33,991 bases of DNA from Acidimicrobiales bacterium (GTDB lineage: Bacteria > Actinomycetota > Acidimicrobiia > Acidimicrobiales > SKKL01), in the NCBI GenBank assembly GCA_007121465.1, contig SKKL01000067.1:1-33991 (forward strand). The letters run 5' to 3'. The notes beneath the pieces are model-generated. The model was not told the DNA's origin and did no database searches. It saw only the letters and a program-made list of their open reading frames with translations. The position numbers and the translations under genes were made by a program. Shown here piece after piece: positions 15,928-24,912 of the stretch; position 1 is the first letter of the stretch, and each line of letters begins with the position of its first letter.

Positions 15928-17505
15928 GTGACCAGCCCCGAGGATCCCCAGTCAACCGAGAGCGACGAGTGGGTCGCCCGCCCCGAGATTCCCGCCGACG
16001 AGGTGCCGTCAGCATCGCCGAGCGAGGCCACCCGGACGGACGCGAGCGTCGGAGCGGATGCGCCCGACGCCTCGGCCCCCCGTGACGCCGCCTTCCCCGA
16101 ACCCTCGGTGATCGAGCCCGATCCCGACGCGTCGCTCGTCGCTCCGCCCCCCGGCCCGGCGATCTCCGCCGGCGACTGGCCACCCCGTGCGCCGTGGGAG
16201 CGCGACGCCCGCTGGCCCTCGCCCCCCGCCCCGCCGCCCGCCGAATCGTCCACGTCGTCGTCATCCTCGGGTGCGGTGCCCCCCGCTCCTCCACTACCAC
16301 CCGCGCCTCCCGCCACCAGTTGGGGGAGCTTCGGAGAGACGACCACGCCCGTCGAGCCTGCTGCGTCCGTCGACGAGGCGGCCGACGCCGATCCGGAGGC
16401 GCCACCTGCGCCCGCCGAGCCCGCCCCCGAGCGCCGGGCTTCCGCCCCTGGCTGGGTGTGGCCGGTGGTCACCGCCGCGGCGGTCGCGCTCTTCGTCGGT
16501 GGACTGCTCGCCGGGTGGGCCATCGCCGATCGCAACGGCTCCGACACCGCCACCACACCGGCCGGCCAGACTCCGGTCACCGTCCCGGTGGGCGACGGGG
16601 GTGAGGGCGGCATCGTCCCCGACGACGTCGCCGAACCCGTTGCTGCGGTTGCCTCGGCGGTCGCGCCGTCGGTGGTCCAGATCAACACCAACTTCGGTCT
16701 CGGCTCGGGCATCATCATGGACACCGAGGGCCACATCCTCACCGCGGCTCACGTCATCGAGGGCGCTCTCGACCTCCGCGTCCGCCTCGCCGACGGAACG
16801 ATGGTGCCCGCCGAGATCGTCGGCACCCACCCCGAGTCCGACGTCGGCGTGGTCAAGATCGACCCTCGTGACGAGCTGCGTCCCGCCGCCCTCGGAGTCG
16901 ACGCCGATGTCCAGGTCGGTCAGCTGGCGGTGGCCGTCGGCAGCCCGTTCGGGCTCGAGCAGACCGTCACCTCCGGAATCGTCTCGGCCCTCGACCGGCC
17001 CGTCCAGACCGAGGCGACCTTCCTCGTCGGAATGATCCAGACCGACGCCTCGATCAACCCCGGCAACAGCGGGGGTGCTCTCGCTGACCGTCACGGTCGG
17101 GTCATCGGCATCAACGACGCCATCCGCACCCAGGGTGGAGGCAACGAGGGCGTCGGCTTCGCGATCCCCATCGACCTCGCCGTCACCGTGGCCGAGCGGC
17201 TCATCGCGGGAGAGCCGGTCCAGTCCGGATTCCTCGGTGTCAGCGTCGCACCGGTGATGGACGGCCGTCCGGGGGCGCTGGTCCAGGAGGTCACCCCGGG
17301 CACGCCCGCCGACGACGCCGGCATCGAGGTCGAGGATCTCATCGTCGCCGTCGAGGACCAGCCGGTCCGGGGCGTTCAGGAGCTGCGAGCCCGCATCCTG
17401 GCGCTCGACCCCGGGACACCGGTCATCGTCACCGTCGTCCGCGGCGGCGACGAGGTCGACCTTGAGGTCACCCTCACCGTCTCGGAGCCGGCGTCCAGCT
17501 CCTGA
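15928..17505 (+). CDS. trypsin-like serine protease with PDZ domain (HtrA/DegP-like, membrane anchored)
   Basis: Acidic/Pro-rich N-terminus, TM segment, catalytic motifs TAAHVIEG, SDVGVVKID, GNSGGAL; PDZ region GFLGVSVAPVMDGRPGALVQEVTPGTPADDAGI. SD gaggagg upstream. Confidence 0.92.
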   Translation: MTSPEDPQSTESDEWVARPEIPADEVPSASPSEATRTDASVGADAPDASAPRDAAFPEPSVIEPDPDASLVAPPPGPAISAGDWPPRAPWERDARWPSPPAPPPAESSTSSSSSGAVPPAPPLPPAPPATSWGSFGETTTPVEPAASVDEAADADPEAPPAPAEPAPERRASAPGWVWPVVTAAAVALFVGGLLAGWAIADRNGSDTATTPAGQTPVTVPVGDGGEGGIVPDDVAEPVAAVASAVAPSVVQINTNFGLGSGIIMDTEGHILTAAHVIEGALDLRVRLADGTMVPAEIVGTHPESDVGVVKIDPRDELRPAALGVDADVQVGQLAVAVGSPFGLEQTVTSGIVSALDRPVQTEATFLVGMIQTDASINPGNSGGALADRHGRVIGINDAIRTQGGGNEGVGFAIPIDLAVTVAERLIAGEPVQSGFLGVSVAPVMDGRPGALVQEVTPGTPADDAGIEVEDLIVAVEDQPVRGVQELRARILALDPGTPVIVTVVRGGDEVDLEVTLTVSEPASSS

Positions 17506-17570
17506 GCGTCGTGGTGGGTCTCTCGACGGCTGTCGGGCGGTCCGGCTCAGCTCGGTAGGCTCGGTGGGCC

Positions 17571-18695
17571 ATGCCTGAGCTGCTGATCCTCATCGCCCTG
17601 CTCGTCGTCGTCGCCGGTACTGCCGCGTTCGTCGTCACCACCCGACGTCGCCGCGGTCCCGAGCTCGAACCGCCACCTGAGCGGGGCATCGCCCCCACAA
17701 CCGAGGTCCCCGACACCGTTCCGCCCGAGCTCGTCGAGGAGGTCGAGGCCGAAGCCGCCACCGAAGCCCCTCCGACCCTCGGTGCCCCGCCGCGGCTCCG
17801 CGACCGTCTGGGCAAGGCCCGGTCAGCGCTGGGTGGCTACCTGGGTGGCATCCTCGGCCGATCCGGGATCGACGAGGAGACCTGGGAAGATCTCGAGGAG
17901 GCGCTGCTGCGAGCCGACGTGGGCGTGGCGACCACCACCACGATGCTCGATCACCTGCGGGAGCGGGTGGCCGCCGAGGGCATCACCGAACCCGCCGACC
18001 TGCTCGTCGCACTGAAGGAGGAGCTGGTCGCCCAGGTCGGCGCCTACGACACGAGCATGCGCCTCGAGGCCGACGAGGGCCGGGTCCCCGTGTGGCTCAT
18101 CGTCGGGGTCAACGGGGCGGGAAAGACCACCACCATCGGCAAGCTCTCGGCTCGTCAGGCAGCGGAGGGACGGTCGGTGCTCGTCGCCGCTGGCGACACG
18201 TTCCGGGCGGCGGCGGCCGAACAGCTCGAGACCTGGGCCGAGCGCACCGGCGCCGACTACGTGCGCGGTGCCGAGGGCGGCGACCCCAGCTCGGTCATCT
18301 TCGACGGCATCCAGCGGGCCAAGTCTCGCAGCCATGACCTGGTGCTCGCCGACACCGCCGGTCGTCTCCACTCCAAGGTCAACCTCATGGAGGAGCTGTC
18401 CAAGGTGCGCCGGGTGGCCGACCGCGAACCCGGTCAGGTCGTCGAGACCCTGCTCGTCATCGACGCCACCACCGGCCAGAACGGACTGGCCCAGGCCAAG
18501 CAGTTCGCCGAGGCCGCCGAGGTCACCGGCGTGGTGCTCACCAAGCTCGACGGCTCGGCCCGCGGCGGCATCGTCGTGTCGATCCAGGCCGAACTGGGCA
18601 TCCCGGTGAAGCTGGCGGGGGTGGGCGAGACCGTCGAGGACCTCATCGACTTCGACGCCACCGAGTTCGTCGAGGCCCTCTTCGCCGACGACTGA
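17571..18695 (+). CDS. ftsY: signal recognition particle receptor FtsY
   Basis: N-terminal TM; GVNGAGKTTTIGKLSA, DTFRAAAAEQLETW, DTAGRLHSKVNLMEEL, TKLDGSARGG. Confidence 0.96.
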   Translation: MPELLILIALLVVVAGTAAFVVTTRRRRGPELEPPPERGIAPTTEVPDTVPPELVEEVEAEAATEAPPTLGAPPRLRDRLGKARSALGGYLGGILGRSGIDEETWEDLEEALLRADVGVATTTTMLDHLRERVAAEGITEPADLLVALKEELVAQVGAYDTSMRLEADEGRVPVWLIVGVNGAGKTTTIGKLSARQAAEGRSVLVAAGDTFRAAAAEQLETWAERTGADYVRGAEGGDPSSVIFDGIQRAKSRSHDLVLADTAGRLHSKVNLMEELSKVRRVADREPGQVVETLLVIDATTGQNGLAQAKQFAEAAEVTGVVLTKLDGSARGGIVVSIQAELGIPVKLAGVGETVEDLIDFDATEFVEALFADD

Positions 18696-18704
18696 GCCGG
18701 GCGG

Positions 18705-18723
18705 CGCCGGTTCGGCACCGGCG
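18705..18723 (+). terminator. hairpin after ftsY
   Basis: CGCCGGT-tcggc-ACCGGCG perfect 7-bp stem, just after the stop codon. Confidence 0.5.
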
Positions 18724-18808
18724 GCGGGAGAAATACCCGGCGCGAGGTTTCGCTCCGGCCGTTCGCGTGATAGCCCGGTGGGACGAGCGTTCGTACAAGG
18801 AGCTGGCT

Positions 18809-19360
18809 GTGGGTGTCATCAAGTTCATCATCACGTTGCCGTTCCGCCTGCTGGCCCTGGCGATCATCCTGCCGGTCAAGGCGGTTCTCGGCCTGATCGG
18901 CTTCACGTTCAAGGCGGGCTTCGTCACGGCGCGAACCGCTCTGCGCTCGAGCCTGATCTCCTTCGCCGGCGGTATCGGCCTGGGGTGGTTCCTCACCTCC
19001 ACCCCCACGGGCCGCCAGCTCGTCGACCAGGTGCGCGACATGGTCCAGGGCGGCACCGGCGCGCCGCTCGACGACGACGGCATCGCCGCCCAGGTGCGAA
19101 CCGAGCTGGCGTCGAGCACCCGCACCTGGCACCTGCCCCAGCCCGAGGTCACCGTGGTCACCGGGGTGGTCACCCTGTCCGGCACGGTTCCCCACGACAC
19201 CGGTCGCACCGACCTCGAGGAGGCGGCCCGCACGGTTCGTGGTGTCGCCTCGGTGCTGAACAACGTCACCGTCGATGCTCCCGAGGCGGCGGTCGGCACC
19301 CAGACCGATCTCGCTCCGTCCGGCGCCGATGACGACGCCGACGACAAGGTCACCGCCTGA
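18809..19360 (+). CDS. BON-domain protein with N-terminal membrane segments
   Basis: GTG start preceded by AAGGAG; VGVIKFIITLPFRLLALAIILPVKAVLGLIGF; BON-like IAAQVRTEL..PEVTVVTGVVTLSGTVP...VRGVASVLNNVTV. Confidence 0.75.
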   Translation: MGVIKFIITLPFRLLALAIILPVKAVLGLIGFTFKAGFVTARTALRSSLISFAGGIGLGWFLTSTPTGRQLVDQVRDMVQGGTGAPLDDDGIAAQVRTELASSTRTWHLPQPEVTVVTGVVTLSGTVPHDTGRTDLEEAARTVRGVASVLNNVTVDAPEAAVGTQTDLAPSGADDDADDKVTA

Positions 19361-19447
19361 ACGTCGCCGCTCGAGACGTCGGTGGTCCCGCGTTCCCGAC
19401 GTGGCGTGACCGCACCGCGCTGAGCGTCCGGTAGCATCGAGACCCGC

Positions 19448-20908
19448 ATGTTCGACGCACTCTCTGACCGTTTCGACGGCATCTTCAAGCGCCTCAAGGG
19501 CAAGGGCCGTCTCGGCGACGCCGACATCGACGAGGTTCTCCGCGAGATCCGAGTCGCGCTGCTCGAGGCCGACGTCAACGTCCGTGTCGCCCGCAACATG
19601 GTGGGCCGCATCCGCGAGCGCTGCACCGCCGAGGAACTGAGCAAGAGCCTCACCCCGGCCCAACAGGTCGTCAAGATCGTCCACGAGGAGCTCATCGAGA
19701 CCCTCGGCGGCGAGACGATGAAGATCACCTACGCGTCGAAGCCGCCGACGGTGGTCCTCATGGCCGGCCTCCAAGGTGCCGGCAAGACCACCGCCACCGG
19801 CAAGCTGGCCCGCTGGTTCAAACAGCAGGGACGCAACCCGCTGCTCGTCGGCGCCGACCTCCAGCGTCCTGCGGCGGTCGACCAGCTCCGCACCCTCGCC
19901 GGCCAGATCGACGTCCCCGTGTTCTCCGAGCCGACCGACCCCGTCGAGGTCGCGGCCGCAGGCTTGGCGGAGGCCCGCCGCCTCGGGCGCGACGTCGTCA
20001 TCGTCGACACCGCCGGTCGCCTCGGTATCGACGCCGAGATGATGGACCAGGTCCGGCGCATCTCCGACGCCGTCGAGCCGCACTACACGTTCCTCGTCGT
20101 CGACGCCATGACCGGCCAGGATGCGGTCAACGTGGCCGAGTCGTTCCACGAGACCCTCGAGCTCGACGGCGTGATCCTCTCCAAGCTCGACTCCGACGCC
20201 CGCGGTGGCGCGGCGCTGTCGGTCAAGGAAGTGGTCGGCAAGCCCATCGCCTTCGCCTCCACCGGCGAGAAGCTCGAGGACTTCGACCAGTTCCATCCCG
20301 ATCGTCTCGCCGGACGCATCCTCGGCATGGGCGACATGCTCACCCTGATCGAAAAGGCCGAAGAGGCCTACGAGACCGATCAGGCCGAGGCGGCCGCGGC
20401 CAAGCTCCTCGAGGGCCAGTTCACCCTCGACGACTTCCTCGAGCAGATGCAGCAGCTGAAGAAGATGGGTCCGCTGCAGAACCTCATGGGAATGCTCCCC
20501 GGCATGCCCAAGGAGATGAAGGACGCCGAGATCGACGATCGCGAGATCGCACGGGTCGAGGCGATCATCAAGTCGATGACACCCGAGGAGCGGGCCAAAC
20601 CCGAGCTCGTCGACGGGTCGCGCCGCACGCGCATCGCCAACGGCTCGGGCACCCAGCCCAACCAGGTGGCCCAGCTCCTCAAGCAGTTCAAGGAAGTGCA
20701 GTCGGTCATGAAGCGCATGGGCGGCGGCATGGGCATGCCCGGCGTGCCGGGCCGGTCCAAGAAGGGCAAGAAGGGTAAGAAGGGAAAGAAGGGCGGACGG
20801 GTCACCCCGAAGGGTCCCGCCACCCCCCGTTTCGACCCCGACGACCCGCTCGGCCTCGGCCAACTCGAGGACCTCCAACTCCCCGGACGGGGCCCCAAGT
20901 TGAACTGA
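19448..20908 (+). CDS. ffh: signal recognition particle protein Ffh
   Basis: MFDALSDRFDGIFKRLKGKGRL..., GLQGAGKTTATGKLA, DTAGRLGID, SKLDSDARGGAALS; Met-rich M domain. Confidence 0.97.
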   Translation: MFDALSDRFDGIFKRLKGKGRLGDADIDEVLREIRVALLEADVNVRVARNMVGRIRERCTAEELSKSLTPAQQVVKIVHEELIETLGGETMKITYASKPPTVVLMAGLQGAGKTTATGKLARWFKQQGRNPLLVGADLQRPAAVDQLRTLAGQIDVPVFSEPTDPVEVAAAGLAEARRLGRDVVIVDTAGRLGIDAEMMDQVRRISDAVEPHYTFLVVDAMTGQDAVNVAESFHETLELDGVILSKLDSDARGGAALSVKEVVGKPIAFASTGEKLEDFDQFHPDRLAGRILGMGDMLTLIEKAEEAYETDQAEAAAAKLLEGQFTLDDFLEQMQQLKKMGPLQNLMGMLPGMPKEMKDAEIDDREIARVEAIIKSMTPEERAKPELVDGSRRTRIANGSGTQPNQVAQLLKQFKEVQSVMKRMGGGMGMPGVPGRSKKGKKGKKGKKGGRVTPKGPATPRFDPDDPLGLGQLEDLQLPGRGPKLN

Positions 20909-20937
20909 CCGGCCGTTCTGGCCAAGACTGTGCAGTC

Positions 20938-20955
20938 GCCCCGCTCCAGCGGGGC
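20938..20955 (+). other. hairpin in the ffh-rpsP intergenic region
   Basis: GCCCCGC-tcca-GCGGGGC. Confidence 0.45.
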
Positions 20956-20995
20956 AAGTCGATCCCCACTCACCGACCCAGGAAGAGATTCGAAC

Positions 20996-21313
20996 GTGGC
21001 CGTCAAGCTCCGCCTCATGCGGATGGGCAAGAAGAAGCAGCCGACCTACCGACTCGTCGCTGCCGATGCCCGCTCGCCCCGCGACGGGCGTTTCATCGAG
21101 ATCCTCGGCACCTATGAACCCCGCCGCGATCCTTCGGTGATCAAGATCGACAACGAGAAGGCTGTCCAGTGGCTCCGCCAGGGCGCCCAGCCGACCGAGA
21201 CCGTCGAGAAGCTCCTCAAGATCTCCGGCGCCTGGGACTGGTTCAAGACCGGTAACCCTCCCCCTGAGACCCCGGCCGAGGCTGACTCTGCCGACGCCGA
21301 GGCCGCCTCGTGA
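20996..21313 (+). CDS. rpsP: 30S ribosomal protein S16
   Basis: [46 protein letters not shown]. Confidence 0.97.
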   Translation: MAVKLRLMRMGKKKQPTYRLVAADARSPRDGRFIEILGTYEPRRDPSVIKIDNEKAVQWLRQGAQPTETVEKLLKISGAWDWFKTGNPPPETPAEADSADAEAAS

Positions 21314-21615
21314 GCGACGTCGACGCCACCGAGGAGACCGATGCCGACGACGGCGCGACCGACGAAGGCACAGCCGTCACCGCTGCCGGTGTGCTCGAGT
21401 TCCTCGTGCGCTCGGTGGTCGACGACCCCGACGGCGTCGAGGTGAAGGTCAACGACGATCGTCTCGACCGTGTTCGCCTCGACGTGCACGTGTCCGAGGG
21501 CGACATGGGCCGTGTCATCGGCCGCCGGGGGCGGGTGGCCAACGCCATCCGCACCGTGGTGCGGGCCGCAGCGGTCCGCGACGACGTCGATGTCGACGTC
21601 GAGTTCGTCGACTGA
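21310..21615 (+). CDS. KH-domain RNA-binding protein (KhpA family)
   Basis: [22 protein letters not shown]...[25 protein letters not shown]; between rpsP and rimM. Confidence 0.93.
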   Translation: MSDVDATEETDADDGATDEGTAVTAAGVLEFLVRSVVDDPDGVEVKVNDDRLDRVRLDVHVSEGDMGRVIGRRGRVANAIRTVVRAAAVRDDVDVDVEFVD

Positions 21616-21625
21616 AACCATTCCG

Positions 21626-22105
21626 GTGACCGACCGTCTCGAGGTCGGGCGCATCAACCGCTCCCACGGCCTCCGTGGCGAGGTCGTCGTCGCGCTGACC
21701 ACCAATCGCGCCGAGCGGGTGGAGCCCGGGTCGGTGCTCCATGCCGGTGAGCGCGCCCTGGAGGTGCGCTCGTCGTCTCCGTTCCAGGGCAAGTGGCTCG
21801 TCTACTTCAACGGTGTCGACGACCGCGTGGAGGCCGACGCGCTGCGTGGTGCCGTGCTCACCGCCGAGCCCCTCGACGACGAGGACGAGCTGTGGGTCCA
21901 CGAACTGATTGGCGCGTCGGTCGTCGAGGTCGACGGAACCGAGCGCGGCCGCGTCGAGTCGGTGCTGGCGAACCCCGCCGCTGACCTGATGGTCCTCGAC
22001 TCGGGCGCGTTGGTGCCGCTCACCTTCGTCGTCGAGCAGCGCCCCGGCACCGGCGGCCCCCGTGAGGTCGTCATCGACCCACCCCCCGGCCTCTTCGACC
22101 TGTAG
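21626..22105 (+). CDS. rimM: ribosome maturation factor RimM
   Basis: DRLEVGRINRSHGLRGEVVVALTTNRAERV...; PRC-barrel part VHELIGASVVEVDGTERGRVESVLANPAADLMVL. Confidence 0.93.
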   Translation: MTDRLEVGRINRSHGLRGEVVVALTTNRAERVEPGSVLHAGERALEVRSSSPFQGKWLVYFNGVDDRVEADALRGAVLTAEPLDDEDELWVHELIGASVVEVDGTERGRVESVLANPAADLMVLDSGALVPLTFVVEQRPGTGGPREVVIDPPPGLFDL

Positions 22106-22138
22106 CGCCCGCCCCGCCCCGCCACCCGTGCTCGACGA

Positions 22139-22187
22139 CATGGTCCCGGCAGGCAGTGACCTCCCAGGGCGTTCTGTGCCGGCACCT
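22139..22187. repeat. 49-bp direct repeat copy 1 (stem-loop-forming)
   Basis: CATGGTCCCGGCAGGCAGTGACCTCCCAGGGCGTTCTGTGCCGGCACCT; 47/49 identical to copy 2; terminal inverted repeat 9/10. Confidence 0.9.
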
Positions 22188-22209
22188 CGCGAGGTTCGGG
22201 TCGGTTCGA

Positions 22210-23184
22210 TCATGGTCCCGGCAGGCAGTGACCTCTCAGGGCGTTCTGTGCCGGGACCTGCGAGCCGGCGAGCGCCACAAGGATCTGGGTCACCCGGTCG
22301 ATGAGGTACCCGGGACGCTCGATGAGATCCTCGTAGGTGAACTCCAGGTGCGTCACACCGAGCAGAGCAAACTCGGCGCGTCGCTCGGCATCGGCCTGGC
22401 GTTGGCGACGCGTGGAGTGGGTGGCGTGACCCGACACCTCGACGATCAGGCGCCCCTCGAGGAACGCAAAGTCCGCTCGCAGGGTCCGGCCGGATCGGTC
22501 CCTCACGATCCGCTGGACCTCGGGGGTCGGTAGCGCAGTTCGCGCGAACAGCCGAAGGAACTGCGACTCGAGCCAACTCTCACATCCCGCGCTCTTCGGG
22601 TGGTCGGCGTCGAGAAGGTCGAGGAGTCGGCGGCATCCGGAGCGTCCATCGGTGCCGAGGACCTCGAGCCGCCACCGGAGCCGAGCCGGAGTGGTGAGGC
22701 GGTCGCGGAGCGCCGCGTCCAGCATCTGTTCGAGACGGCCGAGGGGCAGGGTCCCGGCGAGGTCGACGAGGGTCCGGGTGACGGTGGTGGTGGGTATCGC
22801 GGTGACGAGTGTCCGGTCGGCCGCGTCGAGCCGACCGGTCTCATGGACCATCGCCACCGTGCGGTTGCCTCGGACCGGACGGGGGACGAGGACCTCGGCA
22901 GGGTCCGGGGGGATGGCCCCGTCGAGGCGATGAAGCCACGCCGCGCTGCCGTGGGACGCCACCGCCTGTGGACCGGAGGACCACACCGCTTCCAGCAGCC
23001 GTTGCTCGGAGGTGCGAGGGCTGCCGGCCACCCGCAGCACACGCGGCGAGGTCCGCTGGAGTGTCCCTCGGGCGACGCGCCCCCTGATCTGCTTGCTGGA
23101 GATCCCGACCCGGCGCGCCTCGGCGACGGTGACGAGACCGTGGTGGTCGGAGGCGATGGCGAGAAGGCGCGTGTCGGGACCCAT
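22210..23184 (-). CDS. AbiEi-like N-terminal winged-helix protein with C-terminal DUF559 endonuclease-like domain
   Basis: N-term LLAIASDHHGLVTVAEARRVGISSKQIRGRVARGTLQRTSPRVLRVAG (AbiEi antitoxin-like); C-term RADFAFLEGRLIVEVSGHATHSTRRQRQADAERRAEFALLGVTHLEFTYEDL (DUF559 / restriction-endonuclease-like core). Confidence 0.8.
   Translation of the reverse strand: MGPDTRLLAIASDHHGLVTVAEARRVGISSKQIRGRVARGTLQRTSPRVLRVAGSPRTSEQRLLEAVWSSGPQAVASHGSAAWLHRLDGAIPPDPAEVLVPRPVRGNRTVAMVHETGRLDAADRTLVTAIPTTTVTRTLVDLAGTLPLGRLEQMLDAALRDRLTTPARLRWRLEVLGTDGRSGCRRLLDLLDADHPKSAGCESWLESQFLRLFARTALPTPEVQRIVRDRSGRTLRADFAFLEGRLIVEVSGHATHSTRRQRQADAERRAEFALLGVTHLEFTYEDLIERPGYLIDRVTQILVALAGSQVPAQNALRGHCLPGP
22211..22259. 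repeat. 49-bp direct repeat copy 2 (stem-loop-forming)
   Basis: CATGGTCCCGGCAGGCAGTGACCTCTCAGGGCGTTCTGTGCCGGGACCT; perfect 10-bp terminal inverted repeat GGTCCCGGCA/TGCCGGGACC; overlaps the 3' end of the - strand gene. Confidence 0.9.
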
Positions 23185-23202
23185 CGTTCCAGTGCAGCGA
23201 GG

Positions 23203-23215
23203 GGGTGTGACACCC
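23203..23215. promoter_or_regulatory. perfect palindrome upstream of the AbiEi/DUF559-like gene
   Basis: GGGTGT-g-ACACCC, 19 nt upstream of the - strand start codon. Confidence 0.5.
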
Positions 23216-23272
23216 AGGCGGTGGTAGGGCAGGTGCAGCGCCCCGCTGGCGGCGTGTCAGGCTGGTGGCTGC

Positions 23273-24022
23273 ATGAGGATCGACGTGTTCACCATCTTCC
23301 CCGAGCTGGTGTCGGGGTTCGCCGCGGCGAGCCTGCTCGGCAAGGCCCAGAGCCGGGGTCTGCTCGACATCCGGGCGCACGACCTGCGAGCCGAGACGAC
23401 CGACCCTCACCGCACCGTCGACGACTCACCGTTCGGTGGGGGAGCGGGCATGGTGCTGATGCCCGAGCCGGTGTTCGCCGCCGTCGAAGCGGTCGACCCG
23501 CCCCGGCCCCTGCTCCTCCTCGACCCCGGTGGCCGGCGCTTCGACCAGGCCATGGCCCACGAGCTCGCGGCACTCGACGGCTTCTCGCTGTTGTGTGGTC
23601 GCTACGAGAACGTCGACCACCGGATCCGCGAGCACCTCGTCGACGGGGAAGTGTCGATCGGCGACTACGTGCTGTCGGGGGGAGAGGTCGCGGCGATGGT
23701 GATCCTCGAGGCCGTCGGTCGCCTGGTGCCCGAGGTGATGGGCAACCGGGCGTCGGTCGACGAGGAGTCGTTCGCCGACGGGCTGCTCGAGTACCCGCAC
23801 TACACCCGGCCCGCGGAGTTCCGGGGATGGGAGGTGCCCGACGTGCTGCGATCGGGCGACCATGGCCGGGTGGCCCGGTGGCGTCGCGCCCAGTCGCTCG
23901 CCCGGACCATCCGTGAGCGCCCCGACCTCATCGAGGCACGGGGCGGTCTGGCCGACGAGGAGCGTGAGGCGCTCGCCGAGCACGGCCTCGACGACGGGTC
24001 GGGACGCCCGGCTTTGGACTGA
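23273..24022 (+). CDS. trmD: tRNA (guanine37-N1)-methyltransferase
   Basis: MRIDVFTIFPELVSGFAAASLLGKAQSRGLLDIRAHDLR..., LLCGRYENVDHRI, SIGDYVLSGGEVAAMVILEAV. Confidence 0.97.
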   Translation: MRIDVFTIFPELVSGFAAASLLGKAQSRGLLDIRAHDLRAETTDPHRTVDDSPFGGGAGMVLMPEPVFAAVEAVDPPRPLLLLDPGGRRFDQAMAHELAALDGFSLLCGRYENVDHRIREHLVDGEVSIGDYVLSGGEVAAMVILEAVGRLVPEVMGNRASVDEESFADGLLEYPHYTRPAEFRGWEVPDVLRSGDHGRVARWRRAQSLARTIRERPDLIEARGGLADEEREALAEHGLDDGSGRPALD

Positions 24023-24108
24023 GCGGCTCGATCCTCTATCCTTCTGAGTCCGCCTGAACCAGGGTGAGCGCCGGAACGGCGACCCCCGATTGCGCAGGAG
24101 CGCCCGAC

Positions 24109-24456
24109 ATGCAACCCACCGATCTCGTCGACCAGAGCAGTCTCCGCGACGACGTTCCCGATTTTGCGCCCGGGGACACCCTCAAGGTGCACGTCCGGGT
24201 CGTCGAGGGCAGCCGTGAGCGTGTCCAGATCTTCCAGGGCTACGTCCTTCGCCGCCAGGGCGGCGGGCTCCAGGAGTCCTTCACCGTCCGCAAGGTCAGC
24301 TTCGGCGTCGGCGTCGAGCGAACCTTCCCGGTCCACTCCCCGATCATCCAGAAGATCGAGGTCGTGAGCCGTGGCGACGTCCGTCGCGCCAAGCTCTACT
24401 ACATGCGCGACCGCATCGGTAAGGCCGCCAAGATTCGCGAGAAGCGCGAGAACTGA
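24109..24456 (+). CDS. rplS: 50S ribosomal protein L19
   Basis: [63 protein letters not shown]. Confidence 0.97.
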   Translation: MQPTDLVDQSSLRDDVPDFAPGDTLKVHVRVVEGSRERVQIFQGYVLRRQGGGLQESFTVRKVSFGVGVERTFPVHSPIIQKIEVVSRGDVRRAKLYYMRDRIGKAAKIREKREN

Positions 24457-24463
24457 TCCGCTG

Positions 24464-24484
24464 CCGGGGGAGTCTCGCCCCCGG
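24464..24484 (+). terminator. hairpin after rplS
   Basis: CCGGGGG-agtctcg-CCCCCGG perfect 7-bp stem. Confidence 0.6.
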
Positions 24485-24539
24485 TGAGTGTCACAGGCCA
24501 CCGTTACCGTCGCCGCAGGAATCGGCGACAGGAGCGGAC

Positions 24540-24884
24540 ATGGCCCATTCACGACAGGTCCTCGGAGCCACGGGCGAGACCCGTGCTGCCGAGTGGTACC
24601 ACGATCACGGCTATGCGGTGCTCGACCGCAACTGGCGTCACGGGCGGGGCGAGCTCGATCTCGTCGTCGAACACGGCGACACGGTCGTCTTCGTCGAAGT
24701 GAAGACCCGCACGAGCGATGCCTTCGGCACCCCGGCCGAGGCGGTCACCGTCGACAAGCAGCGACGCATCCGGCGGCTTGCTGCCGCCTGGATCGACGGG
24801 TGCGAGTTGCGTCCGCGGCACGTGCGATTCGACGTCGTCGGAGTCGTCGGCCGGGAGCTCGAGGTCATCGAGGGCGCGTTCTGA
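24540..24884 (+). CDS. yraN: UPF0102 / YraN family endonuclease-like protein
   Basis: [51 protein letters not shown]. Confidence 0.92.
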   Translation: MAHSRQVLGATGETRAAEWYHDHGYAVLDRNWRHGRGELDLVVEHGDTVVFVEVKTRTSDAFGTPAEAVTVDKQRRIRRLAAAWIDGCELRPRHVRFDVVGVVGRELEVIEGAF

Positions 24885-24912
24885 GCGTCCAGGGGGAGCG
24901 GGGACGAGGGGG

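Noticed and set aside
12203-16405. 1400-aa - strand ORF antisense to smc
   Set aside because: High-GC antisense open frame over an unambiguous smc gene; composition is low-complexity Gly/Glu/Leu/Val/Arg and lacks recognisable domains.
18434-20878. 814-aa - strand ORF antisense to ffh and the BON protein
   Set aside because: Shadow ORF of well-supported + strand genes; biased composition with no domain motifs.
22139-22259. Possible CRISPR array
   Set aside because: Only two copies of a long repeat with a 23-nt gap that is not spacer-like, and no cas genes; interpreted as a REP-like stem-loop repeat.
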